A DNA stretch of 52,148 nucleotides from Bacteroidales bacterium UBA1195 (GCA_002309855.1 DBYD01000066.1:1-52148), one strand, 5' to 3'; positions 1 through 8,324 are shown, numbered from the stretch's first letter. Numbers and translations are program-made. The notes: generated by a model not told the origin, from the sequence alone.

Positions 1-99
1 TTGATTGTTACTATGCTTGTAACGCAGGAAGGGCGTGGATATTGTTTTTTTCAATGTTTTTTTTACATACCATACAATAAGGACAAGAAAGGTGCGTTA
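1..99. repeat. Repeat A, copy 1 (upstream region of a TonB-type gene)
   Basis: Bases 1-79 are identical to 2324-2402, and similarity fades out by about 99/2422. In the second copy this block lies immediately upstream of the ATG of the leftward TonB-domain gene. The left edge of the window is therefore probably the upstream region of another TonB paralogue lying outside the window. The block would hold the divergent promoter for that gene and for the rightward cargo genes. The identity is seen directly; the paralogue is inferred. Confidence 0.8.
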
Positions 100-119
100 T
101 TTTGAAAAAACAAAACAGT

Positions 120-377
120 ATGCCTACACTTTCAGAATTTTTTGGAATCCGTATAGAAATACGCTTTTTGGATCATAATCCACCGCATTTCCATGCCAAA
201 TATCAAAACGATAAAGTTATTGTTGAAATAAAAAACGGCAAGGTGAAAGGAGAAATTTCAGAAAGGGCATTGAGACTGATTTTGGAATGGCTTGACTTGC
301 ACAGAGAAGAATTATTGGTTGCATGGCAACAGGCCGCAGCAGGTATTGACCCGGAACCCATTGAACCACTTAAATAA
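120..377 (+). CDS. DUF4160 family protein
   Basis: This 85-residue protein starts MPTLSEFFGIRIEIRF and carries the DUF4160 hallmark DHNPPHFHAKY at about residues 18-28, followed by a short basic strand and a helix ending EEL. I use ATG 120 because family members begin MPT; a TTG at 102 would add six residues without support. The family is of unknown function. It is commonly paired with a DUF2442 protein, as here (9 bp gap), and the pair is often found in accessory regions with a toxin-antitoxin-like layout. That functional reading is inference. It lies just inside repeat A and is the first cargo gene of the module. Confidence 0.85.
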   Translation: MPTLSEFFGIRIEIRFLDHNPPHFHAKYQNDKVIVEIKNGKVKGEISERALRLILEWLDLHREELLVAWQQAAAGIDPEPIEPLK

Positions 378-386
378 TAGAATAAT

Positions 387-626
387 ATGTTTTTAGAAAT
401 TACAAAAGCAACGTATCTGTACGATTATATTCTGAAAATCACCTTTAACAATGGTGAGTGCCGGATTTTTGATTTTGAAAAGGTGATATCGCATTATCCT
501 GTATTTGCGCCATTACATGATATCGCCCTATTCAAAAATTTTACCGTTACCGACACGCTTGAATGGAACAACGGCAACATTGACATCGCACCTGAATATA
601 TTTACGAACATGGCAAAGCAGCATAA
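387..626 (+). CDS. DUF2442 domain-containing protein
   Basis: This small 79-residue protein matches DUF2442 in pattern: an N-terminal beta segment (ITKATYLYDYILKITFNNGE), a middle RIFDFEKVI segment and the terminal WNNGNIDIAPEYIYE motif, in which the family usually has W..G.D.aPE.ly. It lies 9 bp after the DUF4160 gene and is surely co-transcribed with it. DUF2442 proteins are often described as possible antitoxin-like partners of DUF4160. No catalytic residues can be named. Family assignment is confident; the role is unknown. Confidence 0.85.
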   Translation: MFLEITKATYLYDYILKITFNNGECRIFDFEKVISHYPVFAPLHDIALFKNFTVTDTLEWNNGNIDIAPEYIYEHGKAA

Positions 627-674
627 CTGGTAACGATATTTTTATCATAAAAACTGTATCATTGACCTAATTAC

Positions 675-1577
675 ATGACAGGAAAGCAGACCGGCAATCC
701 GGGAAAAAAATATTTTGAGGATGTATTCAACCGATCCATCATTCTTTGGAAAGAGAAATACCCATTATCCAAAGAGAGGGATAAGAGAAATAAAATACAC
801 TCCTTATTTTTAGCAGATCAACATATCTGGTGGTATATCGTTGAACAGTCGGAAGAAGGTGACGATGAGCGTTCTATCATGTCAAAGGCGATATATCGTG
901 TGTTAACACGGTTCGCGGCTTCACTCCCTGAATCGGAAAACATGATTCATGTGAAAGATGTTCCCATCGAATCATTTGAGAAAGAACTGATTGCTTGGGG
1001 AAGAAAACAAAGCGACAATCCGCAATATGAAAATTTTTTCATAAACTATGGCGGTTTTCGTGACCAAAATTTGAAAGCACTGAATACCGGTGACTACCTC
1101 TCCCGTTTTTCCCTTTCCATGGCCGTTCCAGAACCCTCCCGATTCTGTTTTGAGGATGTTTTCAATCCGATAATTGTATACTGGAAGAAGAGGTATTATT
1201 TTTCAAAGCGGAACGACACCGACAGCATGGTTTGTTCACTGGGCAAACATTTTAATGAAATTGAATATGAGGTGAACGTAAACAATTTCGGGGAATACAA
1301 CGACTGGCAAAGTGCAATGGTTTTCATTATCTACAGTGTTGCAACAGATTATGCGTTGAATTTACAGGAAAAACCCAGATCGTTCCTATTATCGGACATT
1401 CCTGTCGCAACATTTGAAAACAAACTTATTGAAAACTTCAAATCCTTCCATAACGACAAACAATTTCACTATAATTATGAGGATTTTATAGTTGCATATA
1501 AGGGATTTTCAAATAAATCTCTCTCAAGATTGAATTTGGGAGAATATCTGAAACACTTTTCATTAACTCTCAATTAA
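675..1577 (+). CDS. Hypothetical protein made of two tandem homologous halves
   Basis: This 300-residue protein is not a family I recognise. The two halves are clear repeats: YFEDVFNRSIILWKEKY near residue 13 matches CFEDVFNPIIVYWKKRY near 159; PIESFEKELI matches PVATFENKLI; and GFRDQNLKALNTGDYLSRFS matches GFSNKSLSRLNLGEYLKHFS at the C-terminus. Each half is about 140 residues, rich in aromatic and charged residues, and probably mostly helical. There is no signal peptide or membrane segment, so it is likely cytoplasmic. It lies 48 bp after the DUF2442 gene and may be co-transcribed with it. The duplication suggests an internal gene duplication giving a pseudo-dimer. Confidence 0.75.
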   Translation: MTGKQTGNPGKKYFEDVFNRSIILWKEKYPLSKERDKRNKIHSLFLADQHIWWYIVEQSEEGDDERSIMSKAIYRVLTRFAASLPESENMIHVKDVPIESFEKELIAWGRKQSDNPQYENFFINYGGFRDQNLKALNTGDYLSRFSLSMAVPEPSRFCFEDVFNPIIVYWKKRYYFSKRNDTDSMVCSLGKHFNEIEYEVNVNNFGEYNDWQSAMVFIIYSVATDYALNLQEKPRSFLLSDIPVATFENKLIENFKSFHNDKQFHYNYEDFIVAYKGFSNKSLSRLNLGEYLKHFSLTLN

Positions 1578-1588
1578 TTAAGTTATTC

Positions 1589-1672
1589 TTGCCGCTATCG
1601 GCAAGGTTGATGCACCTGACCGCGCAGGACAACTTCAAGGCAATGATGGATTATTTCCGAGTCTCAATCTAA
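1589..1672 (+). pseudogene. Repeat B, copy 1: 27-codon 3' end of a lost gene
   Basis: This 84-bp block is about 89 percent identical (75 of 84 bases) to 3085-3168. Read on the plus strand from 1589 it is open to a stop at 1670-1672 and ends with the sense KAMMDYFRVSI. Four of the eight codons that differ between copies are synonymous or stop-to-stop, and the other four are mostly conservative (L/V, R/K, V/I, H/R). This looks like the tail of a once-functional gene rather than random DNA. The parent gene is not recognised. Its last 9 bp overlap the 3' end of the convergent TonB gene. Confidence 0.55.
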
Positions 1673-2311
1673 TTTGAAATCTATAGGCATAAGAATATGT
1701 TGACGCACAATTTCACCTCGTTGTTTCCCTGGTATCCATGCCGGCATCTGCTGCACAATGCTGACGGCTTCCTTATCCAAATCAGGATGAAGACTTCGTC
1801 TCACCGTGACATTTGACAAGCTGCCATCCTTTTCAACCACAAAATCAACAACAACCGTACCTTCTATGTCTGCACCTGTTTCCAGTAACTTGGGGTAAAC
1901 AACCATATGTTCTCTTATAAATTTGACCAAAGAGTCCTCGCCACCAGGGAAATATGCTACTTCCTCATAAAGCCCCATTATTTCATCCTCTGATTCTGAC
2001 AAAGAATCCACCAAGCTATTTGTACAGATGGCAGCAGTTTTTTCAGAGTCTTCCTGTTTGGTATTTTTCGAATGATTATTGCAAGAGGATATGGCCAAAG
2101 CTATACCGGACAGCATGACCACCTTTCCCAGCTGCTTGCTCATGCGCAGCGCGTTCTCCAGAAAGCGCACTTCCGCGTCACATTTTGGACAGGTTCCGGC
2201 GCAGTCGCCTTCGTAATGGCATTCCGAATCCTCCAAAGGGATATTGTTCTGCTCCGCTATCATCTTGCGGATACGCTTCAACTCTCTGCAGGTGCTTTTT
2301 CCTTTGTACAT
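1664..2311 (-). CDS. TonB C-terminal domain lipoprotein-like protein with N-terminal cysteine motif
   Basis: This is a 215-residue protein from ATG 2311 (an upstream TTG at 2377 would add 22 residues inside repeat A and is less likely). Residues 1-50 carry a cysteine cluster (TCRELKR, then ECHYEGDCAGTCPKCDAEV) resembling a zinc ribbon. Next comes a hydrophobic stretch ending in a lipobox-like ALAISSC, a Ser/Glu-rich linker, and a C-terminal TonB-fold domain from about residue 115 (GTVVVDFVVEKDGSLSNV, MPAWIPGKQRG). Bacteroidales encode many such TonB-like proteins. Canonical TonB links the ExbBD proton-motive complex to outer-membrane receptors, but this version lacks a proline-rich spacer and no receptor gene is nearby, so partner and role are unknown. 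It is framed by repeats A and B. Confidence 0.75.
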   Translation of the reverse strand: MYKGKSTCRELKRIRKMIAEQNNIPLEDSECHYEGDCAGTCPKCDAEVRFLENALRMSKQLGKVVMLSGIALAISSCNNHSKNTKQEDSEKTAAICTNSLVDSLSESEDEIMGLYEEVAYFPGGEDSLVKFIREHMVVYPKLLETGADIEGTVVVDFVVEKDGSLSNVTVRRSLHPDLDKEAVSIVQQMPAWIPGKQRGEIVRQHILMPIDFKLD

Positions 2312-2323
2312 GGCTGTGGGTGT

Positions 2324-2422
2324 TTGATTGTTACTATGCTTGTAACGCAGGAAGGGCGTGGATATTGTTTTTTTCAATGTTTTTTTTACATACCATACAA
2401 TATGTTTAGGAAAGGTGCGATA
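2324..2422. repeat. Repeat A, copy 2
   Basis: The first 79 bases are identical to 1-79, and weaker similarity continues through the shared GAAAGGTGCG-type segment to about 2422. It lies between the leftward TonB gene (ATG 2311) and the rightward lipoprotein gene (ATG 2444), so it is a divergent intergenic region. Perfect identity over 79 bp while the flanking cargo is unrelated implies recent duplication or gene conversion. Confidence 0.85.
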
Positions 2423-2443
2423 ATATCATATAATCCGAACAAT

Positions 2444-3049
2444 ATGAAAAATGCTTGTTTTACAACATTGGTTTTAGCCATAAACATTATTGTAATGGGA
2501 TGTGGTAGAAACAACAAATCCCTGTCCATTACAGATTCCATCGATTTGGACGAATGGAACGCTGAAACGATGCACCTCATGACAGAAAAACTGCATCTGG
2601 ATTCGATTTTGTCGGAATATTGGAAAAATGATTCTCCACCTATGATATCCATAACAGATCATAAACCTATAAATGATTATAAGGAAGAGATTCTATCTTT
2701 CTTGTCATTTAGAAAAGGAATTATACAAACACTGAGAAACGAATCTGATATATTGCAAGATAAATCTTTTTATATCATAGAATTCCAAGATTATAATCAC
2801 ACCGGATTCACACAATCCTTCAGTATAGTTTCAGACACCTTGACATCGTACCATTATCAATACAATCCAGATAAGGCTTGTTTTATCAGAAAAAAAACAA
2901 CTGATCCAGTTTACATTGAAGAGCAACCATTGTTCCACTCGAATATTGATGAAATGTCTGTAATGACTGGTTTGAAAATAGTCACTTACATTTGTCTAAG
3001 TTCTGACAACAAAATTCATTATCAATTTAAAGAGCTGAGTGTGTGGTGA
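2444..3049 (+). CDS. Hypothetical lipoprotein
   Basis: This protein of 201 residues starts at ATG 2444. MKNACFTTLVLAINIIVMGC is a short lipoprotein signal with the lipobox IVMGC, so it is probably anchored in the inner or outer membrane. The mature part is mixed alpha/beta with no motif I recognise; a region near the middle reads SFLSFRKGIIQTLRNES. The frame is open upstream to 2072, but that extension is antisense to the TonB gene and overlaps repeat A, so I reject it. It occupies the cargo position of the second A-B unit, unrelated in sequence to the cargo of the first. Confidence 0.7.
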   Translation: MKNACFTTLVLAINIIVMGCGRNNKSLSITDSIDLDEWNAETMHLMTEKLHLDSILSEYWKNDSPPMISITDHKPINDYKEEILSFLSFRKGIIQTLRNESDILQDKSFYIIEFQDYNHTGFTQSFSIVSDTLTSYHYQYNPDKACFIRKKTTDPVYIEEQPLFHSNIDEMSVMTGLKIVTYICLSSDNKIHYQFKELSVW

Positions 3050-3084
3050 TATTACGAATGAAATATCGCAAGATTGCCATCATA

Positions 3085-3168
3085 TTGCCGGTATCGGCAA
3101 AGTTGATGCGACTGACCGCACAGGACAACTTCAAGGCAATGATGGATTATTTTCGGATCTCAATCTAG
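3085..3168 (+). pseudogene. Repeat B, copy 2: 27-codon 3' end of a lost gene
   Basis: This is the partner of 1589-1672. It is open on the plus strand from 3085 to a TAG at 3166-3168 and ends KAMMDYFRISI. Here no TonB gene follows; the block joins directly to a decayed copy of repeat A. See copy 1 for the codon comparison. Confidence 0.55.
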
Positions 3169-3215
3169 GGGATATTGTTTTTTCATAAAAAAGAGCCAAT
3201 TCAATACAATAAAAT
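3169..3215. repeat. Decayed third copy of repeat A
   Basis: GGATATTGTTTTTTCA at 3170-3185 matches the core of repeat A (GGATATTGTTTTTTTCA), and CAATACAATAAAATG nearby resembles its CATACAATA end. It directly follows repeat B copy 2, the place where a TonB gene would stand in an intact B-TonB-A unit. I infer deletion of a third TonB copy. The match is short, so confidence is moderate. Confidence 0.5.
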
Positions 3216-3269
3216 GATTATTTTAGCATTTATTTTTTATGGAATACAAAGAATAATGTAAATATCTTA

Positions 3270-4340
3270 TTGATAGTGTTTTTACGATTATTAAGAAATA
3301 CATTTGGCGTAATTGTGGCAGCTGTTTGGCTCGTTTTGATGCGAATCAGGCGCCATTATTACAACCGGGACGGTGGCAGGCACCGTGTCCGTTTCAAGAT
3401 GCCGGTCATCAACATCGGCAACCTGAGTACGGGCGGAACCGGCAAAACACCCCATATAGAATACCTCATTGAAATGCTCCGCAATGACCATACGCTGGCC
3501 GTGCTCAGCAGAGGTTACGGACGTAGCACCAAAGGGTTCTATTTCGCTGATCACCAGTCTGACAGCACTATTATCGGTGACGAGCCGTTGCAGATACACA
3601 AGAAATATCCACTCATACCTGTAGCCGTAGATGAAAACCGCGTGGAGGGTATCCGGCGCATTTGCAACACCTTGCCAGAGACCAACCTCATTCTGATGGA
3701 CGATGCCTTCCAATACCTGAACATGAAGGCGGGTCTTAACATCCTGCTTACAGAATACAACCGCCTCTATCCTGATGACCATGTGTTTCCATGGGGGGAT
3801 CTGCGCGAACCCATTACAGCGGCAAAAGAGGCCGATGCCATCATCATCACAAAATGTCCCTCGGTGCTGTCACGAATGCACGAACGAAACATCATACGTA
3901 AAATCAAGTCGAAACCGTACCAAAAAATATTCTTCTCCTACATGAAGTTCCTGCCGATTGTGCCGTTCAACCAGGCTGCGAAACAGCAGGATTTCGAGTT
4001 GAAAAGTGTGGTGCTGGTGACAGCCATCGCCAATCCGCAGCCGCTGATAAGCTACCTTAAGACCCAATACAAGGAATTCCAGATGCTTACATTCCGGGAT
4101 CACCATCCATTCAGCAAAGAGGATATCCGTAAGGCACGCCATTATCTCAATCGCTCCCTCTCCCCCTACAAGGCTGTGATTGTGACTGAAAAGGATGCCA
4201 TGCGACTGTACAACAAGGATCTGACGCCATTTTTGACAGACATTCCCATTTACACCCTGCCCATCAGGGTGGAATTCCACTCCCCTTACAAAGATTCTTT
4301 CCACCAATTCATTCTTGACTATGTTGCAGCAAATTCGTGA
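3270..4340 (+). CDS. lpxK: Tetraacyldisaccharide 4'-kinase
   Basis: LpxK phosphorylates the 4' position of the lipid A disaccharide at the inner face of the cytoplasmic membrane. The 356-residue length suits the family. A hydrophobic N-terminal helix (residues 3-24) is the membrane anchor. The P-loop GNLSTGGTGKTP is at residues 50-61, followed by LSRGYGR and GDEPLQ, both conserved in LpxK, and LILMDDAFQ as the Walker B region with the family's DD-F motif. The start is a TTG at 3270 or a GTG at 3276; neither is decided by a ribosome binding site. It overlaps punA by 20 bp. Pairing of lpxK with punA is a known Bacteroidales gene order. Confidence 0.95.
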   Translation: MIVFLRLLRNTFGVIVAAVWLVLMRIRRHYYNRDGGRHRVRFKMPVINIGNLSTGGTGKTPHIEYLIEMLRNDHTLAVLSRGYGRSTKGFYFADHQSDSTIIGDEPLQIHKKYPLIPVAVDENRVEGIRRICNTLPETNLILMDDAFQYLNMKAGLNILLTEYNRLYPDDHVFPWGDLREPITAAKEADAIIITKCPSVLSRMHERNIIRKIKSKPYQKIFFSYMKFLPIVPFNQAAKQQDFELKSVVLVTAIANPQPLISYLKTQYKEFQMLTFRDHHPFSKEDIRKARHYLNRSLSPYKAVIVTEKDAMRLYNKDLTPFLTDIPIYTLPIRVEFHSPYKDSFHQFILDYVAANS

Positions 4341-5133
4341 AGCCTGCGCCTATATCCGCAGCTGTACTGACTCCCACCCAAAAACCGCCATTGTGCTGGG
4401 TACCGGACTGAACGGTCTGGCCGACCATATCCAGGTGAGTTGCAAAATCCCGTATTCAGCCATTCCGCATTTTCCTGTATCCACAGTCCAGGGACATGCC
4501 GGCAATCTGATTTTCGGCACATTGGGACAAACAGAACTGATGGTGATGCAGGGACGTTTCCACTATTATGAAGGCTATGGAATGCAACAGGTCACCTTTC
4601 CAATTCGGGTCATGAAGGCGATGGGCGTGGAAACACTGATACTTTCAAACGCCGCCGGAGGAATGAATCCAGATTTCCAAGTGGGCGACCTGATGCTGAT
4701 TTCCGACCATATCAACTTTTTCCCGGAACATCCGCTCCGTGGCAAAAACGAGGAGACACTCGGTCCCCGTTTCCCTAACATGAGTGAGGTCTATGACAGG
4801 GAGCTGCTGGAAACTGCGGCCTGCGCCGCCCAAAAACATGGTTTGCGGTGCCACAAGGGAGTATACATAGGTGTGCAGGGACCGTCGCTGGAGACACCCG
4901 CCGAATACAGGATGTATAGGCTGCTTGGTGCCGATTGTGTTGGCATGTCCACTGTTCCTGAGGCAATTGTAGCACACCATGGCGGAATGAGGTGCCTGGG
5001 TATCTCTGTTGTAACAAATGTATTCCGGCCGGATACCGTCAATACAGATTCACATGAGGAGATTCTGGAAGCGGGCCGGAAATCCGAAGAGAGGCTGATT
5101 GACATGGTCAAGGACATCATTTCCCGACAATAG
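4321..5133 (+). CDS. punA: Purine nucleoside phosphorylase (trimeric, PNP family 2)
   Basis: This enzyme cleaves purine nucleosides with phosphate in purine salvage. The 270-residue protein shows the expected motifs: phosphate loop VLGTGLNGLA near residue 23, QGRFHYYEGY near 81, SNAAGGMN near 113, GVQGPSLETPAEYR near 185 and VGMSTVPE near 210. The methionine in VGMS and the surrounding pocket match the trimeric guanosine/inosine class. ATG 4321 lies inside the end of lpxK, indicating translational coupling; a TTG two codons earlier is possible but less likely. The holB start follows 2 bp after its stop. Confidence 0.95.
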   Translation: MLQQIREACAYIRSCTDSHPKTAIVLGTGLNGLADHIQVSCKIPYSAIPHFPVSTVQGHAGNLIFGTLGQTELMVMQGRFHYYEGYGMQQVTFPIRVMKAMGVETLILSNAAGGMNPDFQVGDLMLISDHINFFPEHPLRGKNEETLGPRFPNMSEVYDRELLETAACAAQKHGLRCHKGVYIGVQGPSLETPAEYRMYRLLGADCVGMSTVPEAIVAHHGGMRCLGISVVTNVFRPDTVNTDSHEEILEAGRKSEERLIDMVKDIISRQ

Positions 5134-5135
5134 CC

Positions 5136-6272
5136 ATGCGGTTTGCAGATGTCCTTGTACCGGATGCTGTCAAAAAACAGCTGATCCAAACAGTCCTAAG
5201 CAGGAGAATCAGTCATGCCCAACTGTTTTACGGCATGGAAGGAACACATGTGCTGGCACTTGCTCTCGCATACGCGCAGTACATCAATTGCCCGAACCGC
5301 ACCGAAGAGGATTCCTGCGGTGTGTGTCCCTCCTGCCTGCAGTTCGGACAGCTTGCACATCCGGACCTCCATTTTTTCTTTCCGCACCCTGTAGGAAAAG
5401 ATATCTCCTCATACAATTTCTACAACGAGTGGCGTGAGATTTTCACAGAAACCAAGGGACTATTCTCACTTAACGACTGGTACAGGAGAATAGGAATGGA
5501 GAACAAGCAAGGGATTATCAACAAGGACGACATTGACCTGCTGATGCAGCAGACCGCGCTCAAATCATACGAATCAGAATACAAAGTATTCATAATATGG
5601 ATGGTGGAGAAAATCAACGGTCAGATAGCGCCAAAACTGCTGAAAACCCTTGAGGAACCTGACGGCAAAACCCTGTTCCTGCTCATCACAGCCAATTATG
5701 ACCAAGTGCTCAACACCATCGTTTCACGAAGCCAATTGCTGAAAATAAACCGGTTCAGCACAGATGAACTGGCTGCGGTCATACAAAGGGAAAAAAACTG
5801 CGACTACGACACCGCCCACCGTCAGGCTCTGATGGCCGAAAACGACCTGACAACCGCTCTCCGGATTCAGGAAAGGACAGAAACGGAAAACGAGCAGTTC
5901 GCCCTTTTCCAGGAGATGATGAGGTATGCCTATGCCCTCTATCATCCCATCCGTAACTTTGAATTCCAGTCCGTAATACAATGGGTTGGAAAAATGGAGG
6001 CGCTCGGGCGTGAAAACCAGAAACAGTTTTTACGCTATTCGTTGGGGATGATTCGCAAATGTATGCTGAAAAACATGCAATTGGACCAGTTGGCACCTTC
6101 CGTTCCGGACGAAGAGGTCTGGATTGGAAAATTCAAGCCATTCATACTTACTGAAAATATATCACATTTCTATAGCCTGCTGAACACAGCCGTCAAACAG
6201 GTGGAGGCTAACGCCAATACAAAAATGCTCTTTACCGACCTTTTGTTTTCAATCGGCAAATATCTTAAATAA
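5136..6272 (+). CDS. holB: DNA polymerase III subunit delta'
   Basis: Delta' is the non-hydrolysing AAA+ subunit of the clamp loader. The N-terminal domain has a four-cysteine zinc module (C52, C61, C64, C67 in NCPNRTEEDSCGVCPSC), and the P-loop position is degenerate (GMEGTHVLAL) with no GKT, as expected for delta'. KLLKTLEEP and IVSRSQLL, near residues 166 and 194, are the conserved Walker B-adjacent and SRC-like sensor segments. The start ATG 5136 is 2 bp after punA. The gene ends 2 bp from the convergent end of ftsH. Confidence 0.9.
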   Translation: MRFADVLVPDAVKKQLIQTVLSRRISHAQLFYGMEGTHVLALALAYAQYINCPNRTEEDSCGVCPSCLQFGQLAHPDLHFFFPHPVGKDISSYNFYNEWREIFTETKGLFSLNDWYRRIGMENKQGIINKDDIDLLMQQTALKSYESEYKVFIIWMVEKINGQIAPKLLKTLEEPDGKTLFLLITANYDQVLNTIVSRSQLLKINRFSTDELAAVIQREKNCDYDTAHRQALMAENDLTTALRIQERTETENEQFALFQEMMRYAYALYHPIRNFEFQSVIQWVGKMEALGRENQKQFLRYSLGMIRKCMLKNMQLDQLAPSVPDEEVWIGKFKPFILTENISHFYSLLNTAVKQVEANANTKMLFTDLLFSIGKYLK

Positions 6273-6274
6273 CC

Positions 6275-8320
6275 CTACTCCTGCTCAAGCAGCTCCTTCT
6301 GGCCCTCCGAGGCAGCCTTGGCGTTTTCATCCGCTGTGGTCACAAAGGGTCGCGGTCCGCAGATGCGCTCCACATCCTCGCTGAAAATCACCTCGTGCTC
6401 CAACAGCAGCTCCGCCAATTGGGTCAGCTGACCGCGATGGCTGTTCAGGATATCGGTGGCACAGGCATAGGCCTTCTCCACCAGTTTGCGAACCTCTTCG
6501 TCAATGCACTGGGCAGTTTTTTCGCCGTAAGGCGGTGTGAATGCATATTCGCTCTGTCCGCTTGAATCGAAATAGCTGAGGTTCCCTATCTTGTCGTTCA
6601 ACCCGTAATACTTCACCATTGCGTAGGCCTGCTTGGTCACTCTCTCAAGGTCGTTCAGTGCACCGGTGGAGACCTTGCCGAAAACAACCTGCTCGGCAGC
6701 CCGACCGCCTAACAGTGCTGCAATTTCATCCATCATCTGGTCGGCGTTCACAATCTGACGCTCCTCCGGCATATACCATGCGGCACCCAATGATTTGCCA
6801 CGGGGCACAATTGTCACCTTCACCAACGGCGAAGCGTAACGTAGCATCCAGCTGACGGTTGCGTGTCCGGCCTCATGATAGGCTATCACCCTTTTCTCCT
6901 CCGGAGAAATGATTTTGCCGCGCCGCTCCAAACCTCCTATGATCCGGTCAATTGCGGCAAGAAAATCAGAACGTTCTATCTCCTTCTTGCCGTTGCGTGC
7001 GGCAATCAGCGCCGCCTCGTTGCATACATTTGCTATATCGGCACCTGAGAATCCGGGAGTCTGTTTGGCAAACGAATCAATGTCCACATCCTTGGCCAGC
7101 TTCAACGGACGGATGTGTACGCCGAAAATGGCCTTTCGCTCCTCCACATCAGGAAGTTCCACATGTATCTGCCTGTCAAAACGTCCGGCACGCAGCAGCG
7201 CATGATCCAAGATGTCCGCCCTGTTGGTTGCGGCAAGGATAATCACACCGGCGTTTGTGGAGAAGCCGTCCATTTCTGTAAGCAGCTGGTTAAGGGTGTT
7301 TTCCCGTTCATCGTTGGCTCCGGAAATGGCATTGCGCCCCCTCGCACGCCCTATGGCATCGATTTCATCAATGAAAATGATGCAAGGTGCCTTCTCCTTG
7401 GCCATCTTGAACAGGTCACGCACGCGGGAGGCTCCCACCCCAACAAACATTTCTACAAAATCAGAACCGGAAAGTGAAAAGAAAGGCACTTTGGCCTCTC
7501 CAGCCACAGCCCTGGCCAACAAGGTTTTGCCTGTACCCGGAGGACCGACCAGCAACGCCCCTTTCGGGATTTTGCCACCCAATGCGGTGTATTTCTTAGG
7601 ATTTTTAAGAAAATCAACAATCTCGACAACCTCCTCCTTGGCACCCTCCAAACCGGCCACATCCTTGAATGTGACGGATGGCTGGTTGTCCTTGTCATAC
7701 AATTGCGCCTTTGATTTCCCGATATTGAAGAGCGAACCTCCGGCACCCATGCCCATGCTGCGTGTTGAAAGAAAAAAGAAAAGGAAGAGCAGCAGCATGG
7801 GGAACAGCCAGACAAGCAGGCCACTGCCCCAACTTTTGCTGTTATCTACATTAATGACAATGTTTTTATGCGATTGCTCATACTCCGCCTTGTCAGCGTC
7901 ACTCATTCCGACGGTATCGCGCTGATAAGCGGCCAGCTCCATTTTCACCACCTCCTCCTTGAACGAAGAGGCGTCTGTGATGTCGGTATAGAAGTGCGGA
8001 CCGTTCTTATTTGCCTTGAAGGCATTCACATAGGCGGTGTCCCTGTCGGCACAGGCCGGATCAATATAAATGCGGGCCTGCTCCTTTTGCTTTACAATCA
8101 CGATTTTCTCTATATCATGGTTCCGGATCATCTCCTCCAACCGGACATTGTCGACCGATTGGGGGCCGGGTTCCATACCATACAGTCCGATAAATAGGAT
8201 GGCCAAAGCCAACAAACCGTAAAACCAATAGAAGTTAAAACCTTTTTTCTTCTGTTGTGGGGATTGGGGGCGGTTCCGTTGTTGCGGATTTCTAGGAGAA
8301 TCAAACTGTTTTTGAGCCAT
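6275..8320 (-). CDS. ftsH: ATP-dependent zinc metalloprotease FtsH
   Basis: FtsH is the membrane-bound hexameric AAA+ protease that removes damaged or unassembled membrane proteins and some regulators. The 681-residue protein has two membrane helices (about 31-48 and 167-185) around a periplasmic domain, Walker A GPPGTGKT at 259-266, Walker B IIFIDEID at 314-321, the second region of homology ATNRADILDHALLRAGRFDR, and the zinc site HEAGH at 482-486. The N-terminus is a Gln/Arg/Pro-rich cytoplasmic tail. It starts 4 bp after rsfS, forming an operon. All catalytic residues appear intact. Confidence 0.97.
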   Translation of the reverse strand: MAQKQFDSPRNPQQRNRPQSPQQKKKGFNFYWFYGLLALAILFIGLYGMEPGPQSVDNVRLEEMIRNHDIEKIVIVKQKEQARIYIDPACADRDTAYVNAFKANKNGPHFYTDITDASSFKEEVVKMELAAYQRDTVGMSDADKAEYEQSHKNIVINVDNSKSWGSGLLVWLFPMLLLFLFFFLSTRSMGMGAGGSLFNIGKSKAQLYDKDNQPSVTFKDVAGLEGAKEEVVEIVDFLKNPKKYTALGGKIPKGALLVGPPGTGKTLLARAVAGEAKVPFFSLSGSDFVEMFVGVGASRVRDLFKMAKEKAPCIIFIDEIDAIGRARGRNAISGANDERENTLNQLLTEMDGFSTNAGVIILAATNRADILDHALLRAGRFDRQIHVELPDVEERKAIFGVHIRPLKLAKDVDIDSFAKQTPGFSGADIANVCNEAALIAARNGKKEIERSDFLAAIDRIIGGLERRGKIISPEEKRVIAYHEAGHATVSWMLRYASPLVKVTIVPRGKSLGAAWYMPEERQIVNADQMMDEIAALLGGRAAEQVVFGKVSTGALNDLERVTKQAYAMVKYYGLNDKIGNLSYFDSSGQSEYAFTPPYGEKTAQCIDEEVRKLVEKAYACATDILNSHRGQLTQLAELLLEHEVIFSEDVERICGPRPFVTTADENAKAASEGQKELLEQE

Positions 8321-8324
8321 ACAA

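Noticed and set aside
2072..2443. Longer start for the lipoprotein gene at 2444
   Set aside because: The extension is antisense to the TonB gene and crosses repeat A, while the lipoprotein signal starts exactly at ATG 2444.
7212..7925. 237-codon plus-strand ORF inside ftsH
   Set aside because: It is a shadow of the ftsH reading frame and lacks any recognisable motif.
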